In this document: piece after piece, positions 16,494 to 23,349 of the stretch
How the letters are laid out: each line of letters opens with the position of its first letter
Numbering within the stretch: the stretch's first letter is position 1
Assembly (NCBI GenBank): GCA_021813555.1
Contig: JAKAKG010000059.1
Location: 1-46,077, forward strand
Reading direction: 5' to 3'
Origin: Acidobacteriota bacterium
GTDB lineage: Bacteria; Acidobacteriota; UBA4820; DSQY01
DNA: 46,077 nt
Translations under genes and position numbers: made by a program
The notes under the pieces: model-generated
Told to the model about the DNA's origin: nothing
The model's input: the letters and a program-made list of their open reading frames with translations, nothing else
The model's database searches: none

Positions 16494-17120
16494 CGGCCTT
16501 CCCCTCCTCACGTCGTGAATCGTCAATCGCACCTCGGGGAGAAGCCTGTAGAAGAGATCCACGGGGAAACCCACCACGTTGTGGAAGGAGCCCTCGATGG
16601 CGCGGAGGAAGACGGCGCCCAGGCCCTGGGCGGCGTAGGCTCCCGCCTTGTCCATGGGCTCCTTGCTGGCGACGTACCAGGCGATCTCCGCCTCCGTCAT
16701 GGGATGAAACGTGACCCTGCTCTCGCTCAGGCCCGCCGCCTCGCGGCGTAACCCCTCAACGCCGCTCCGGCCAGATCCCTTCTCGATAGCCCGCAGGAGG
16801 CACACGCCCGTGAGCACCGTGTGGGTGGCGCCCGACAGGAGGCCCAGCATGGCGGCGGCCTCCGCTTCATCCCGGGGTTGGCCCAGGACGCGCCCGCCCA
16901 GGACCACGAGGGTGTCCGCGCCGATGACCAAGCCGTACCCGTCCCGCCGGGCCGCCACGTGTTCGGCCTTGGCCCGGGCCAGACGAAGAACCTGCTCCGC
17001 GGGCGTTTCGCCGGCCAGGGCGTCCTCGGGGACCCCCGAGGGGGCCACCTGGTGGGGCACGCCAAGCATGTCCAGGAGCTGGGTCCTTCTGGGGCTCCTG
17101 GACGCGAGAAGGACGATCAC
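16491..17120 (-). CDS. maf: Maf-family nucleoside triphosphate pyrophosphatase
   Basis: 209 residues. Family signatures: A-S-x-S-P-R-R near the N-terminus, the G-A-D-T-L-V-V catalytic aspartate region, the T-G-V segment, and D-K-A-G-A-Y-A-A-Q-G near residue 155. Maf proteins hydrolyse non-canonical or pyrimidine nucleoside triphosphates to monophosphates. The GTG start overlaps the stop of the DUF4321 gene (GTGA), making it the last gene of the xseA operon. The stop codon lies inside an octad array. Confidence 0.93.
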   Translation of the reverse strand: MIVLLASRSPRRTQLLDMLGVPHQVAPSGVPEDALAGETPAEQVLRLARAKAEHVAARRDGYGLVIGADTLVVLGGRVLGQPRDEAEAAAMLGLLSGATHTVLTGVCLLRAIEKGSGRSGVEGLRREAAGLSESRVTFHPMTEAEIAWYVASKEPMDKAGAYAAQGLGAVFLRAIEGSFHNVVGFPVDLFYRLLPEVRLTIHDVRRGRP

Positions 17121-17383
17121 TTGGAGAATTTCACCACGAGCACGATGGCCAGGAGCAGGCCCACGAGGGTCAGAGGATTCACGGACAGGGAAATGCCGAA
17201 GATCACCTGGATGACGCTCAGGTCGAGGTGAAGGGGCTCTTTCAGGCCGATGGAAACCCCTTTAAAAAAGATGTCGTGCCAGGCGCCCGAGGGCAACAGC
17301 ATGCCCACCACCTGCCCCAGGATGGTTCCGATGACGGTGCCCAAAAGGAGGACGAGGATCGCCCCGAACCACCCGAGCTTCAC
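17117..17383 (-). CDS. DUF4321-type small membrane protein
   Basis: 88 residues with two hydrophobic stretches (roughly 5-32 and 57-85), a glycine-rich first helix and an L-x-P-S-G loop segment. It resembles the DUF4321 family, small inner-membrane proteins of unknown function that are often found beside maf. It overlaps the upstream DUF3467 gene and the downstream maf gene by 4 bp each. The function is unknown; conserved coupling to maf suggests a linked role. Confidence 0.75.
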   Translation of the reverse strand: MKLGWFGAILVLLLGTVIGTILGQVVGMLLPSGAWHDIFFKGVSIGLKEPLHLDLSVIQVIFGISLSVNPLTLVGLLLAIVLVVKFSK

Positions 17384-17679
17384 TGGATGGTTCCCTTCGG
17401 CATGATGGGGCCCGCGGGTTCCACGGGGATGGGCCCGAAGGCCCGCTCGTAGCGTTCCAGATTCTCCGTGAGGGTCTGGACGACCTGTTTGAGGGCGATG
17501 GGATTGGTGAGCAGGCGGGACATGATCTTGACCTCGGGCTTGCCGGGGACGATGCGGCCGAAGTCCATGACGAATTCGGCTTGGTTATGGAACACGGAGA
17601 GAAAATTCACGTAGGTGCCTTCGGCGGTTTTCTCGTCCACCTGGATCTTGAGCTCAAAGGGCGGGTTCTTGTCAGCCAC
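17380..17679 (-). CDS. DUF3467-family protein
   Basis: 99 residues from GTG 17679, chosen because GGAGG lies about 10 bp upstream. The sequence E-L-K-I-Q-V-D-E-x-x-A-E-G-x-Y-x-N, followed by V-x-H-x-x-x-E-F-x-x-D-F, is characteristic of DUF3467. The C-terminus is proline-rich. The function is unknown. The start lies within the end of xseA (8-bp overlap), and the stop overlaps the DUF4321 gene by 4 bp, so it is co-translated in the xseA-maf operon. Confidence 0.8.
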   Translation of the reverse strand: MADKNPPFELKIQVDEKTAEGTYVNFLSVFHNQAEFVMDFGRIVPGKPEVKIMSRLLTNPIALKQVVQTLTENLERYERAFGPIPVEPAGPIMPKGTIQ

Positions 17680-19102
17680 GGTCGGCCTCCTCCACGCCCG
17701 ATTGTACGGCCCCCGGGGCTTTGCCGTCAACGGGCTTCAGCGCGCTTGGAAGGTGGGAGGCGCGTGGGGATGTGACGACGCAGTCCACGCCGCCGTCCCT
17801 GAAGGCGAGGGAGAGCTCGGTGCCCGGCGGGGCCTGCGACGCGCTCGTGATGGGAAGGCCGCCTGAGGCGAAAGCGGCGGCGTACCCGCGGGCCAGCACG
17901 CCGAGGGGGCTGAGGGAGTGGAGGAGTCGGACGAATCCGGCGAAGCTGTCCTCGGCCCTCGCGAGGGGAGCCCTTCCCGCGGCCGCAAGGCGCGTTTGTG
18001 CCGCCGCGGCCCGCTCGCTCAAGCCCTTCACCCATCGCCTCACGGCTTCGGGGGTGAGGGCCCGCTGGCAGTAGGCGAGGCGCTGCATATCACCCTGGAG
18101 CCTGGCGGCCATGGCGCGCTCGGCGGCCTCGGCGGCGCGGTCGGCCCCCTCTTGGACGCCCTGGAGGCGGCGCCCGGCCAAGCCGCCCAGACGCTCGGGG
18201 CGAGCGCGCTCGAACCGCTCCTTCACGAGGAAGAGGCGGCTTTGCATCTGGCGCGCGAGGCGCCGCTCGGCCTCCTCGGCTTTCATCCTCGCCTCTGCCG
18301 TGGTGGCGGTCAGGAGCTCCGCCGCCACCGAGGGCGTGGGGGCGCGCAGATCCGCCGTAAGGTCCGTGAGCACCGTATCCACCTCGTGGCCCACGGCGGA
18401 CACGACGGGAACGGGGCACGCCGCCACGGCTCTGGCCAGGGCTTCGTCGTTGAAGGCCCACAGGTCCTCCATGGAACCGCCCCCCCGCGTGAGCAGCACC
18501 ACGTCCACGTCCGCCGCCCGCGCGGCGCGGTGCAGCGCCGCGGAGAGGCTCGCGGGCGCCAGAGCCCCCTGCACGAGGGCGGGGACCACGAGCACCCCGA
18601 ACGTGGCCCGCCTGCGCCGAAGCACGGAGAGGACGTCGCGGAGGGCGGCGCCCTCCAGGGACGTGACCACCGCCACGCGGCGGGGGAACGGCGGAATGGG
18701 CCGCTTCCGGGCGGGGTCCGTCAGGCCCTCCTCCATGAGGCGCTTCTTGGCCTGCTCAAGGGCCATCTGGAGCGCCCCCAGCCCCGCGGGCTCAAGGACC
18801 GTGGCGTAGAGCTGGAGATCGCCCGCGGCTTCGTAGACCGACAACCTGCCCCGCGCCAGGACGATCCTTCCGTTTTCGGGCTCGAACCCGAGCCGCATGG
18901 CGTGCGTCCGGAACAGGACGACCTTCAGGGAGGCCCTGTCGTCCTTCAAGTTGAAGTAACAGTGTCCCGAGGCGGCGCGCTTGAAGCCCGTCACCTCGCC
19001 TTCCACCCACACATCGGGGAAGGCGGCCTCCAGCTCCGAGGAGAGGAGGCGGACGAGTTCGGAAACCGCGAAGACCGGCCGCCCGGCCCATTCCTTCGTC
19101 AT
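17672..19102 (-). CDS. xseA: exodeoxyribonuclease VII large subunit
   Basis: 476 residues. It has the N-terminal OB-fold domain (V-W-V-E-G-E-V-T-G, then H-C-Y-F-N-L-K-D) and the catalytic domain with the family's V-V-T-S segment, L-L-T-R-G-G-G-S-x-E-D-L-W-A-F-N-D-E, and S-A-V-G-H-E-V-D-T. A long coiled-coil-prone region follows. XseA with XseB forms exonuclease VII, which degrades single-stranded DNA. ATG 19102 gives the standard N-terminus (T-K-E-W-x-x-x-P-V-F-A-V-S-E-L). No strong Shine-Dalgarno precedes it. The small subunit gene xseB is not adjacent. First gene of the four-gene operon xseA, DUF3467, DUF4321, maf. Confidence 0.94.
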   Translation of the reverse strand: MTKEWAGRPVFAVSELVRLLSSELEAAFPDVWVEGEVTGFKRAASGHCYFNLKDDRASLKVVLFRTHAMRLGFEPENGRIVLARGRLSVYEAAGDLQLYATVLEPAGLGALQMALEQAKKRLMEEGLTDPARKRPIPPFPRRVAVVTSLEGAALRDVLSVLRRRRATFGVLVVPALVQGALAPASLSAALHRAARAADVDVVLLTRGGGSMEDLWAFNDEALARAVAACPVPVVSAVGHEVDTVLTDLTADLRAPTPSVAAELLTATTAEARMKAEEAERRLARQMQSRLFLVKERFERARPERLGGLAGRRLQGVQEGADRAAEAAERAMAARLQGDMQRLAYCQRALTPEAVRRWVKGLSERAAAAQTRLAAAGRAPLARAEDSFAGFVRLLHSLSPLGVLARGYAAAFASGGLPITSASQAPPGTELSLAFRDGGVDCVVTSPRASHLPSALKPVDGKAPGAVQSGVEEADRG

Positions 19103-19117
19103 GGGGGAAGTGTAGCA

Positions 19118-19214
19118 GAAACGGGAGACGGGAGACGCGATTAGGCGAGACGCGAAATGAAAGGTGGGGCGCGAGACGCGAGACCGGGTAGGCGCGACGC
19201 TAGACGCGAGAGGC
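19118..19214. repeat. degenerate heptad array, unit GAGACGC
   Basis: Units include GAAACGG, GAGACGG, GAGACGC, then after short interruptions GAGACGC again, GAGACCG, GGTAGGC, GCGACGC, TAGACGC and GAGAGGC. Same family as 16319-16381 but more eroded. It lies just upstream of the xseA start. Confidence 0.8.
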
Positions 19215-19260
19215 AGTAAGTGGATCGGATGATAGCGTGGTGATCGGGCGATTAGTTGCA

Positions 19261-19290
19261 GGGTGGACAGCGCAGCTTTGCTGTCCACCC
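19261..19290. terminator. strong stem-loop, possible transcript end or island boundary
   Basis: GGGTGGACAGC (19261-19271) and GCTGTCCACCC (19280-19290) form a perfect 11-bp stem with an 8-nt loop, followed by TCTTGTC. The weak T-content makes termination uncertain. Confidence 0.5.
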
Positions 19291-19533
19291 TCTTGTCATA
19301 TAAAACAAGCGGCGCCCTTGGGCCGCACCATCGAGCCGGGCCATCCCTCCGGGAAATGGCATCGTGGATGAACGCCTCAGCCCCTTGAAGGCCGGCGCCC
19401 AACGTGCCACACTCCCTCCGCGGGGATGCAATGTCAGAGCGGATGGACAGGTGCAATGCCCTTGCAGTACGCGAGTCCGGCCAGAAGCCCCGATTCCGCG
19501 TTAAGCGCCTAACGGATAAAAAGGTGTCCTCCG

Positions 19534-19914
19534 ATGCCCCAAGGCAAGCGTTTGGCTGGTCCTGCCGTTCAAGAAGATGGCGAGGTTATGAGAAAGAAGT
19601 TTCGCCGCAAACTCGAAAGGCAGATCAAAAAAGCTAACGATCCAAGGAGATATCTCATCGCCTCGCGAATCGCGGGTACGTGGGCCTTCTATTACGATGT
19701 TGGCACCGATGCATTCGTCATGAATGAGCCGAAGTGTGCAACCATTTTCAAATCAAGAAAGATAGCGAGAGCCGTCAAGAAAGCATTAGGCAAAAGATAC
19801 AAAATCGTCGCCGCAATCAAAGGAAGGAACGGGGGGCTACGAATTCCAGCAAAATACAAGTCGCCAACAAAGGGACGCGCGCCTGCCCATTCAAAGAAGA
19901 AACGAGGCGCCTAA
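19534..19914 (+). CDS. small basic hypothetical protein in the cassette-like island
   Basis: 126 residues, rich in lysine and arginine. The central part (R-Y-L-I-A-S-R-I-A-G-T-W-A-F-Y-Y-D-V, then a K-S-R-K-I-A-R-A-V-K-K-A-L helix) looks like a small folded domain of a conserved hypothetical type; the tail is basic and probably disordered. I do not recognise the family. A second in-frame ATG at 19588 (MRKKF) would give 108 residues; AAGGTG 7 bp before 19534 slightly favours the longer form. GC is clearly lower than neighbouring genes, which suggests transfer. The TAA stop lies inside the GCCTAAC core that begins the downstream attC-like repeat, a common arrangement in integron cassettes. Confidence 0.6.
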   Translation: MPQGKRLAGPAVQEDGEVMRKKFRRKLERQIKKANDPRRYLIASRIAGTWAFYYDVGTDAFVMNEPKCATIFKSRKIARAVKKALGKRYKIVAAIKGRNGGLRIPAKYKSPTKGRAPAHSKKKRGA

Positions 19915-19998
19915 CCAGCTATGGCACCGGCCCGGACCGCGGGGTTGCTACACACATTGCCCATTGGGGGTTATCCGTTTCACCATTTATTCAACATG
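19906..19998 (+). repeat. attC-like repeat A
   Basis: It begins GCGCCTAACCAGC, contains the core G-G-C-A-C-C-G-G through G-G-G-G-T-T-G-C-T (19923-19949), and runs to T-T-A-T-C-C-G near 19971. The 26-nt core differs from repeat C at two positions. The left end fits the RYYYAAC core; the right end is degenerate. Confidence 0.45.
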
Positions 19999-20078
19999 GA
20001 CTCGGTTGCCAGGCCCGTTACATGCGGCGTTTCGCTAGCAACCGGCAAGGCAACGTTATTTCCTTGAGGGGGACGACC

Positions 20079-20363
20079 ATGAAGAAACTGGTGGGTATGT
20101 GCTGTTTGCTGTTGCTGTTCGCGGCCGCTGCTTTTGCCCAGAGCGCGAAGGAGCGCAGATTCATCTGCAAGGGGATGAGCGAGGGCGAGGTCCTCGCGAA
20201 AATTGGAAAACCCGACAGCGAGTCCATCGACACGGGCAGCGAAGCAATCAAAACCATCAAGCGATGGATTTACCTCCCTTGCGCAGATGACCCCCAGACG
20301 GTCACAACGGTGGTTCTGAAGAGCGGCCGCGTTATAGAAGTAACGCGCGAAATATCGCGCTGA
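20079..20363 (+). CDS. small exported protein, DUF2845/SmpA-like
   Basis: 94 residues. A signal peptide is clear (K-K-L, hydrophobic core, cleavage after A-F-A near residue 20). The mature part has the G-M-S-E-G-E-V-L-x-K-I-G-K-P-D motif seen in small periplasmic proteins such as DUF2845 and the BamE/SmpA fold, then a W-I-Y strand and two beta strands. AGGGGG precedes the ATG. Probably periplasmic; the function is not assignable. It sits between attC-like repeats A and B. Confidence 0.7.
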   Translation: MKKLVGMCCLLLLFAAAAFAQSAKERRFICKGMSEGEVLAKIGKPDSESIDTGSEAIKTIKRWIYLPCADDPQTVTTVVLKSGRVIEVTREISR

Positions 20364-20385
20364 AGTACTCAGGCACATTTCAAAG

Positions 20386-20475
20386 AAGCGCCGAACCAGC
20401 CGTGGCACCGGTCTGGTCCGTGGGGCCGCTGCACGCGGCGCGCCCCGTAAGACCGCTACATCGATAACGCTCCAC
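20386..20475 (+). repeat. attC-like repeat B
   Basis: It begins GCGCCGAACCAGC, carries GGCACCGG at 20404-20411 and folds into nested stems (GGTCT with AGACC; GGGGC with GCCCC around GCCGC/GCGGC). Repeats A and B share the sequence before the core (CATT, then TCAAAGAAG). The cores are more diverged than in A and C. Confidence 0.4.
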
Positions 20476-20647
20476 GGATGGTCACCCGGGTCGAAACGCG
20501 GCGCAGTATGCAATGCAGCACCCTCCAGCTATAATCTCAAAGGCGATACCCCGCAAACCCTCTCCAGAACCCCAAGAGAGCGGAGAGGGTTGCTGCAGAG
20601 GGGGCTTCATGGGACTTGGCCAACCCTGCCCATGTGTTCACCTGAGG

Positions 20648-20733
20648 GGCACCTATGCAGCAAGGGCACCGGACCGGACCACGGGGTTGCTCCCCGCTCT
20701 TTGTGGCTTATCCATCGCGTTATTTGCTAAACT
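20648..20733 (+). repeat. attC-like repeat C
   Basis: It contains GGCACCGGACCGGACC followed by A-C-G-G-G-G-T-T-G-C-T (20665-20691), nearly identical to repeat A, then TTATCC and CGCGTTATTTGC. A C-C-A-C-G-G-G-G/C-C-C-C-G local stem closes the middle. Confidence 0.45.
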
Positions 20734-20812
20734 CCTATCCAATCGCCCGGCCCGGGGCGGCCAGCGCTGGATGTGCGGAAATGCCGCTGCATCCTCGTTG
20801 CGGGAGGCTTTC

Positions 20813-21151
20813 ATGATCGTCCCTATTCCGTATGTTCATATTGGCCTTGGAATCTTGACGGTGGCCTTGTCTCTTCCGCTCATCTTCCGAAAGATCCCCA
20901 TGAATCATGCCTACGGCATTCGCATCCGGAAGGCGTTCGTTTCCAGCGAGAATTGGTATTCCATCAATGAATACGGCGGCAAGCTCTTCTTCGTATTTGG
21001 CCTGATCTTGCTCTGCTTCAGCGCGGCAACTTGGCGGATGGCACCTCCGCCCCGAAGCATCTGGGCACCCGTCTACCTGGTGCTTCCCCTCCTGGCCATC
21101 GTTCCCCTCATCATGCTCATCAACCGCCGCGCCAAGAGCCTGCCAGAATGA
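20813..21151 (+). CDS. SdpI-family membrane protein
   Basis: 112 residues with three hydrophobic segments (about 6-25, 55-75, 86-104). The motif Y-G-I-R-I-R-K-A, then S-S-E-N-W-Y-S-I-N-E-Y-G-G-K, is the hallmark of the SdpI family, whose best known member gives immunity to a secreted killing factor in Bacillus subtilis; most family members have no assigned role. GGGAGG lies 7 bp before ATG 20813. The stop overlaps the start of the GNAT remnant (ATGA), so the two were once co-translated. Same strand as the rest of the island. Confidence 0.8.
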   Translation: MIVPIPYVHIGLGILTVALSLPLIFRKIPMNHAYGIRIRKAFVSSENWYSINEYGGKLFFVFGLILLCFSAATWRMAPPPRSIWAPVYLVLPLLAIVPLIMLINRRAKSLPE

Positions 21152-21466
21152 CGATCACCGCCGCCCGCATCCGGCCATGAAAACCGGCTGTCCGGATGGA
21201 TCGTCATCGAGCGGCGCATCTCGCTGGAGTCCGGAGAGGCAGGGGAGATCACGGGCCTCGTCGCCAGCGCGTCGGCGAGACGGACGGGCATCGGAAAAGC
21301 GCTCGTCTGCGCCGCCGAGCAGTGGGCCGCTTTGCAAGGACTGCCGTCGATTCGGGTCCGTTCAAACATCACGTGAATCGAGGCGCACCCTTTCTATGAG
21401 CGCCTCGGCTACGTGCGAAAGAAGACCTAACACGCCTATGAAAAGCCCCTGTCCGCCGCGGTTTGA
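21148..21466 (+). pseudogene. decayed GNAT N-acetyltransferase
   Basis: ATG 21148 opens a typical GNAT start (MTITAARIRP) that stops at once. From about 21188, in another frame, the C-terminal half is readable: G-W-I-V-I-E-R-R, E-I-T-G-L-V, the acetyl-CoA loop R-R-T-G-I-G-K-A-L, then V-R-S-N-I-T. A TGA at 21374 sits where an arginine codon (CGA) is expected, and a TAA at 21428 where CAA is expected, before Y-E-K-P-L. The middle of the domain is missing, which implies an internal deletion of several tens of codons plus a frameshift and two C-to-T nonsense changes. The product should be non-functional. Confidence 0.75.
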
Positions 21467-21473
21467 CGTCGCT

Positions 21474-21552
21474 GTGAGCCGGTCCGCCGGCGGGCCGGTT
21501 AGGTACGGATCAGCACCGCGAGCGGTTGCCGGGCCCGGCGCGCGCGGCTCAC
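21474..21552. repeat. GC-rich inverted repeat downstream of the GNAT pseudogene
   Basis: GTGAGCCG near 21474 pairs with CGGCTCAC near 21544-21551, enclosing GC-rich inner segments (GGCGGGCC, GGGCCCGG) and a GTTAGGT word. It could be an eroded recombination site or a transcript-end structure. Confidence 0.35.
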
Positions 21553-21631
21553 GTTTGTTTTCTCGAACAGAATATGACGGCCACGCCCGCGGGTTCCGCG
21601 CGGCCTTCAGACATCAGCCACGGAGGTGACC

Positions 21632-22480
21632 ATGAGGGTGACCACCTTGATCGAGAACAGGCCGAGCACGGAAGACCCGCGCCTTGCGTTTGAATGGGGT
21701 CTGTCGCTCCACATCGCGGTGAACGGCCGCAGCCTCCTCTTTGACACGGGCGCCTCCGGCTCTTTCGCGAGCAACGCCGAGCGTCTGTCGGCCGACCTCG
21801 CGTCCGTGGACGCGGCGGTTCTATCCCACCATCATTATGATCACGGCGGGGGCCTCAGACGATTTTTCGAGATCAACTCCGACGCGGCCGTTCACCTGGG
21901 GGCGGCGCCCGAGGGCTCGTGCGCCGCCAAGCTCTTCGGGATTGTGAGGAAATATGCGGGCCTGGACAGGGCCATCCTGACGGACCACGCCGGCCGGTTC
22001 AGGACGGTCACGAGGCCCGCCGAAATCCTCCCCGGCGTCTTTCTCTTTCCCCACGTGCCGGGCACCCATCCCACACCCGCCGGGAACCGGCACCTCTATC
22101 TGAGAAGCGGCCATACCTACACGCCCGACAGTTTCACCCACGAGATCGTCATGGCGATCCAAGAGGACGGCAAGCTGGTCGTGTTCACGGGGTGTTCCCA
22201 CAGCGGCGTTCTCAACATGGTGGACACGGTGGCTAGGGAGCTGGGCGGCCTCCCCGTCAAGGCGGTGGTGGGCGGGTTCCATCTCGTGTCCGTGCCGCCG
22301 TTCAACGTGATGGCGGACCGCAAGCGGGACGTGGAAGATCTCGCCAGGTCCCTCCTGCGTTACCCCGTGGAAAGAGCCTATACGGGGCACTGCACGGGAA
22401 AGAAAGCGTTCGGGGTGCTCAAAGGCGTCATGGGCGACCGCCTCGCGCAGATGCGGACGGGCACTCGCTTCGAGGTCTGA
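21632..22480 (+). CDS. MBL-fold hydrolase, DHPS-like subgroup
   Basis: 282 residues. The metal-binding motif H-H-H-Y-D-H-G-G lies near residue 70, an F-T-G-C-S-H-S-G motif near 190, and a late T-G-H-C-T-G segment. This combination (G-C-S-H and G-H-C-T) marks the subgroup related to the archaeal 7,8-dihydropterin-6-methyl-4-aminobenzene-5'-phosphate synthase; bacterial members have no settled substrate. ATG 21632 is chosen because GGAGG lies 5 bp upstream; the in-frame GTG at 21626 overlaps that site. Cytoplasmic, no signal peptide. It is followed by a perfect hairpin and then an ABC exporter operon. Confidence 0.85.
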   Translation: MRVTTLIENRPSTEDPRLAFEWGLSLHIAVNGRSLLFDTGASGSFASNAERLSADLASVDAAVLSHHHYDHGGGLRRFFEINSDAAVHLGAAPEGSCAAKLFGIVRKYAGLDRAILTDHAGRFRTVTRPAEILPGVFLFPHVPGTHPTPAGNRHLYLRSGHTYTPDSFTHEIVMAIQEDGKLVVFTGCSHSGVLNMVDTVARELGGLPVKAVVGGFHLVSVPPFNVMADRKRDVEDLARSLLRYPVERAYTGHCTGKKAFGVLKGVMGDRLAQMRTGTRFEV

Positions 22481-22501
22481 GGGCAGTACGGCCTGGACCG
22501 G

Positions 22502-22523
22502 GGCGAGGATGGGTATCCTCGCC
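22502..22523. terminator. perfect short hairpin before the ABC operon
   Basis: GGCGAGGAT (22502-22510), loop GGGT, ATCCTCGCC (22515-22523): a 9-bp perfect stem with a 4-nt loop. No T-run follows. The ribosome-binding site of the ABC gene starts 7 bp later, so it may also affect translation. Confidence 0.45.
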
Positions 22524-22539
22524 ATGTTAGGAGGCGGAG

Positions 22540-23349
22540 ATGGATGAGAATCCACAGGGCGCGCGCGTATCACGCGCCAGCGGCGAGGCCGTGCGCTTCG
22601 ACGCGTTGACGCGGCGCTTCGGGGACCGCGTGGCGGTGAACGGCCTGACGCTCACGGTGAATGAGGGTGAGTTCTTCGGTTTTCTCGGGCCCAATGGGGC
22701 GGGCAAGTCCACGACCATCAAAATGGCGACGGGGCTGCTGCGGCCCACGAGCGGCTCGATTCGCGTCTTCGGGCTGGACCCCTTCACCCGGCCCATGGAC
22801 GTGAAGGGGCGGATCGGCCTCGTCCCTGAGGAGTTGGCGCTTTATGAGCGCTTGACGGGATTCGAGGCCCTGACTTTCGCGGGGCGTCTTTACGGCCTGG
22901 ACGAGACGACCGCCAAGCAGCGGGCCATGGACCTCCTCGCGTGGCTCGGCCTTGAGGAGGACGGCGGCAAGCTCATCGTGGACTACTCCACGGGCATGAA
23001 GAAGAAGGCGGCCCTGGGATGCGCGGTCATCCACAGGCCGCGCCTGCTCTTTCTGGACGAGCCCTTCTCGGGGATCGATCCGCTCGCCCTTAAGGGCATC
23101 AAGGAGGTCCTGCAACAGATGGTGAGGGAGGGGGTCACGGTCTTCTTCTCCTCCCACGTGATGGAGCTGGTGGAGCGTCTCTGCACCCGCGTTGCTATCC
23201 TGCACCGGGGCGAAGTCCACGCCGTGGGAACGCTGGCGGAGATGAGAGCGAATCTAGGTCTGGCGGGCGATGCGACGCTCGAAGATGTCTTCGTCACGGC
23301 GGTGGGCGAGCCCATCGGCGGGGAGGAGGCGGCATGGCTCACGGAGTGA
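22540..23349 (+). CDS. ABC transporter ATP-binding protein
   Basis: 269 residues. Walker A G-P-N-G-A-G-K-S-T near residue 50, a variant signature Y-S-T-G-M-K-K-K in place of LSGGQ, Walker B L-L-F-L-D-E-P-F, and the switch histidine in S-S-H-V-M-E. The Y-S-x-G-M-x-x-K signature is frequent in EcsA-like and ABC-2-type exporters. GGAGGCGGAG lies directly before the ATG. It overlaps the next gene by 16 bp, so ATPase and permease are made together. The substrate is unknown. Confidence 0.92.
   Translation: MDENPQGARVSRASGEAVRFDALTRRFGDRVAVNGLTLTVNEGEFFGFLGPNGAGKSTTIKMATGLLRPTSGSIRVFGLDPFTRPMDVKGRIGLVPEELALYERLTGFEALTFAGRLYGLDETTAKQRAMDLLAWLGLEEDGGKLIVDYSTGMKKKAALGCAVIHRPRLLFLDEPFSGIDPLALKGIKEVLQQMVREGVTVFFSSHVMELVERLCTRVAILHRGEVHAVGTLAEMRANLGLAGDATLEDVFVTAVGEPIGGEEAAWLTE

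Larger units (their letters stand above)
19103..19533. other. 431-bp gap between xseA and the cassette-like island
   Basis: No convincing ORF. It contains the GAGACGC heptad array, octad-like words at about 19233-19256 (GGTGATCG, GGCGATTA), a strong hairpin at 19261-19290, and a TATAAA word at 19299-19304 without a good -35 box. The junction GTTAAGC followed directly by GCCTAAC (about 19500-19517) looks like integron recombination-site core sequences. Confidence 0.5.
20364..20812. other. 449-bp gap inside the cassette-like island
   Basis: It holds attC-like repeats B and C, an exact TATAAT at 20530-20535 with no good -35 box, and a perfect 10-bp stem, AACCCTCTCC (20556-20565) with GGAGAGGGTT (20582-20591), that may end the transcript of the preceding ORF. 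No convincing ORF was seen. Confidence 0.5.
19501..21466 (+). mobile_element. cassette-array-like island (possible integrase-less attC cluster)
   Basis: Three small unrelated ORFs plus a GNAT pseudogene, all on the plus strand, are separated by related repeats at 19906, 20386 and 20648. The repeats start near or inside ORF stops and share a GGCACCGG core. The first ORF is visibly lower in GC than the rest of the window. GTTAAGC and GCCTAAC at the 5' edge match the GTTRRRY/RYYYAAC cores of integron sites. No integrase gene is present and the right-hand half-sites are degenerate, so this is a hypothesis. Confidence 0.4.

Noticed and set aside
19501-21466. Complete integron or insertion sequence
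   Set aside because: No integrase, transposase, terminal inverted repeats or target duplication was seen; only attC-like repeats remain.
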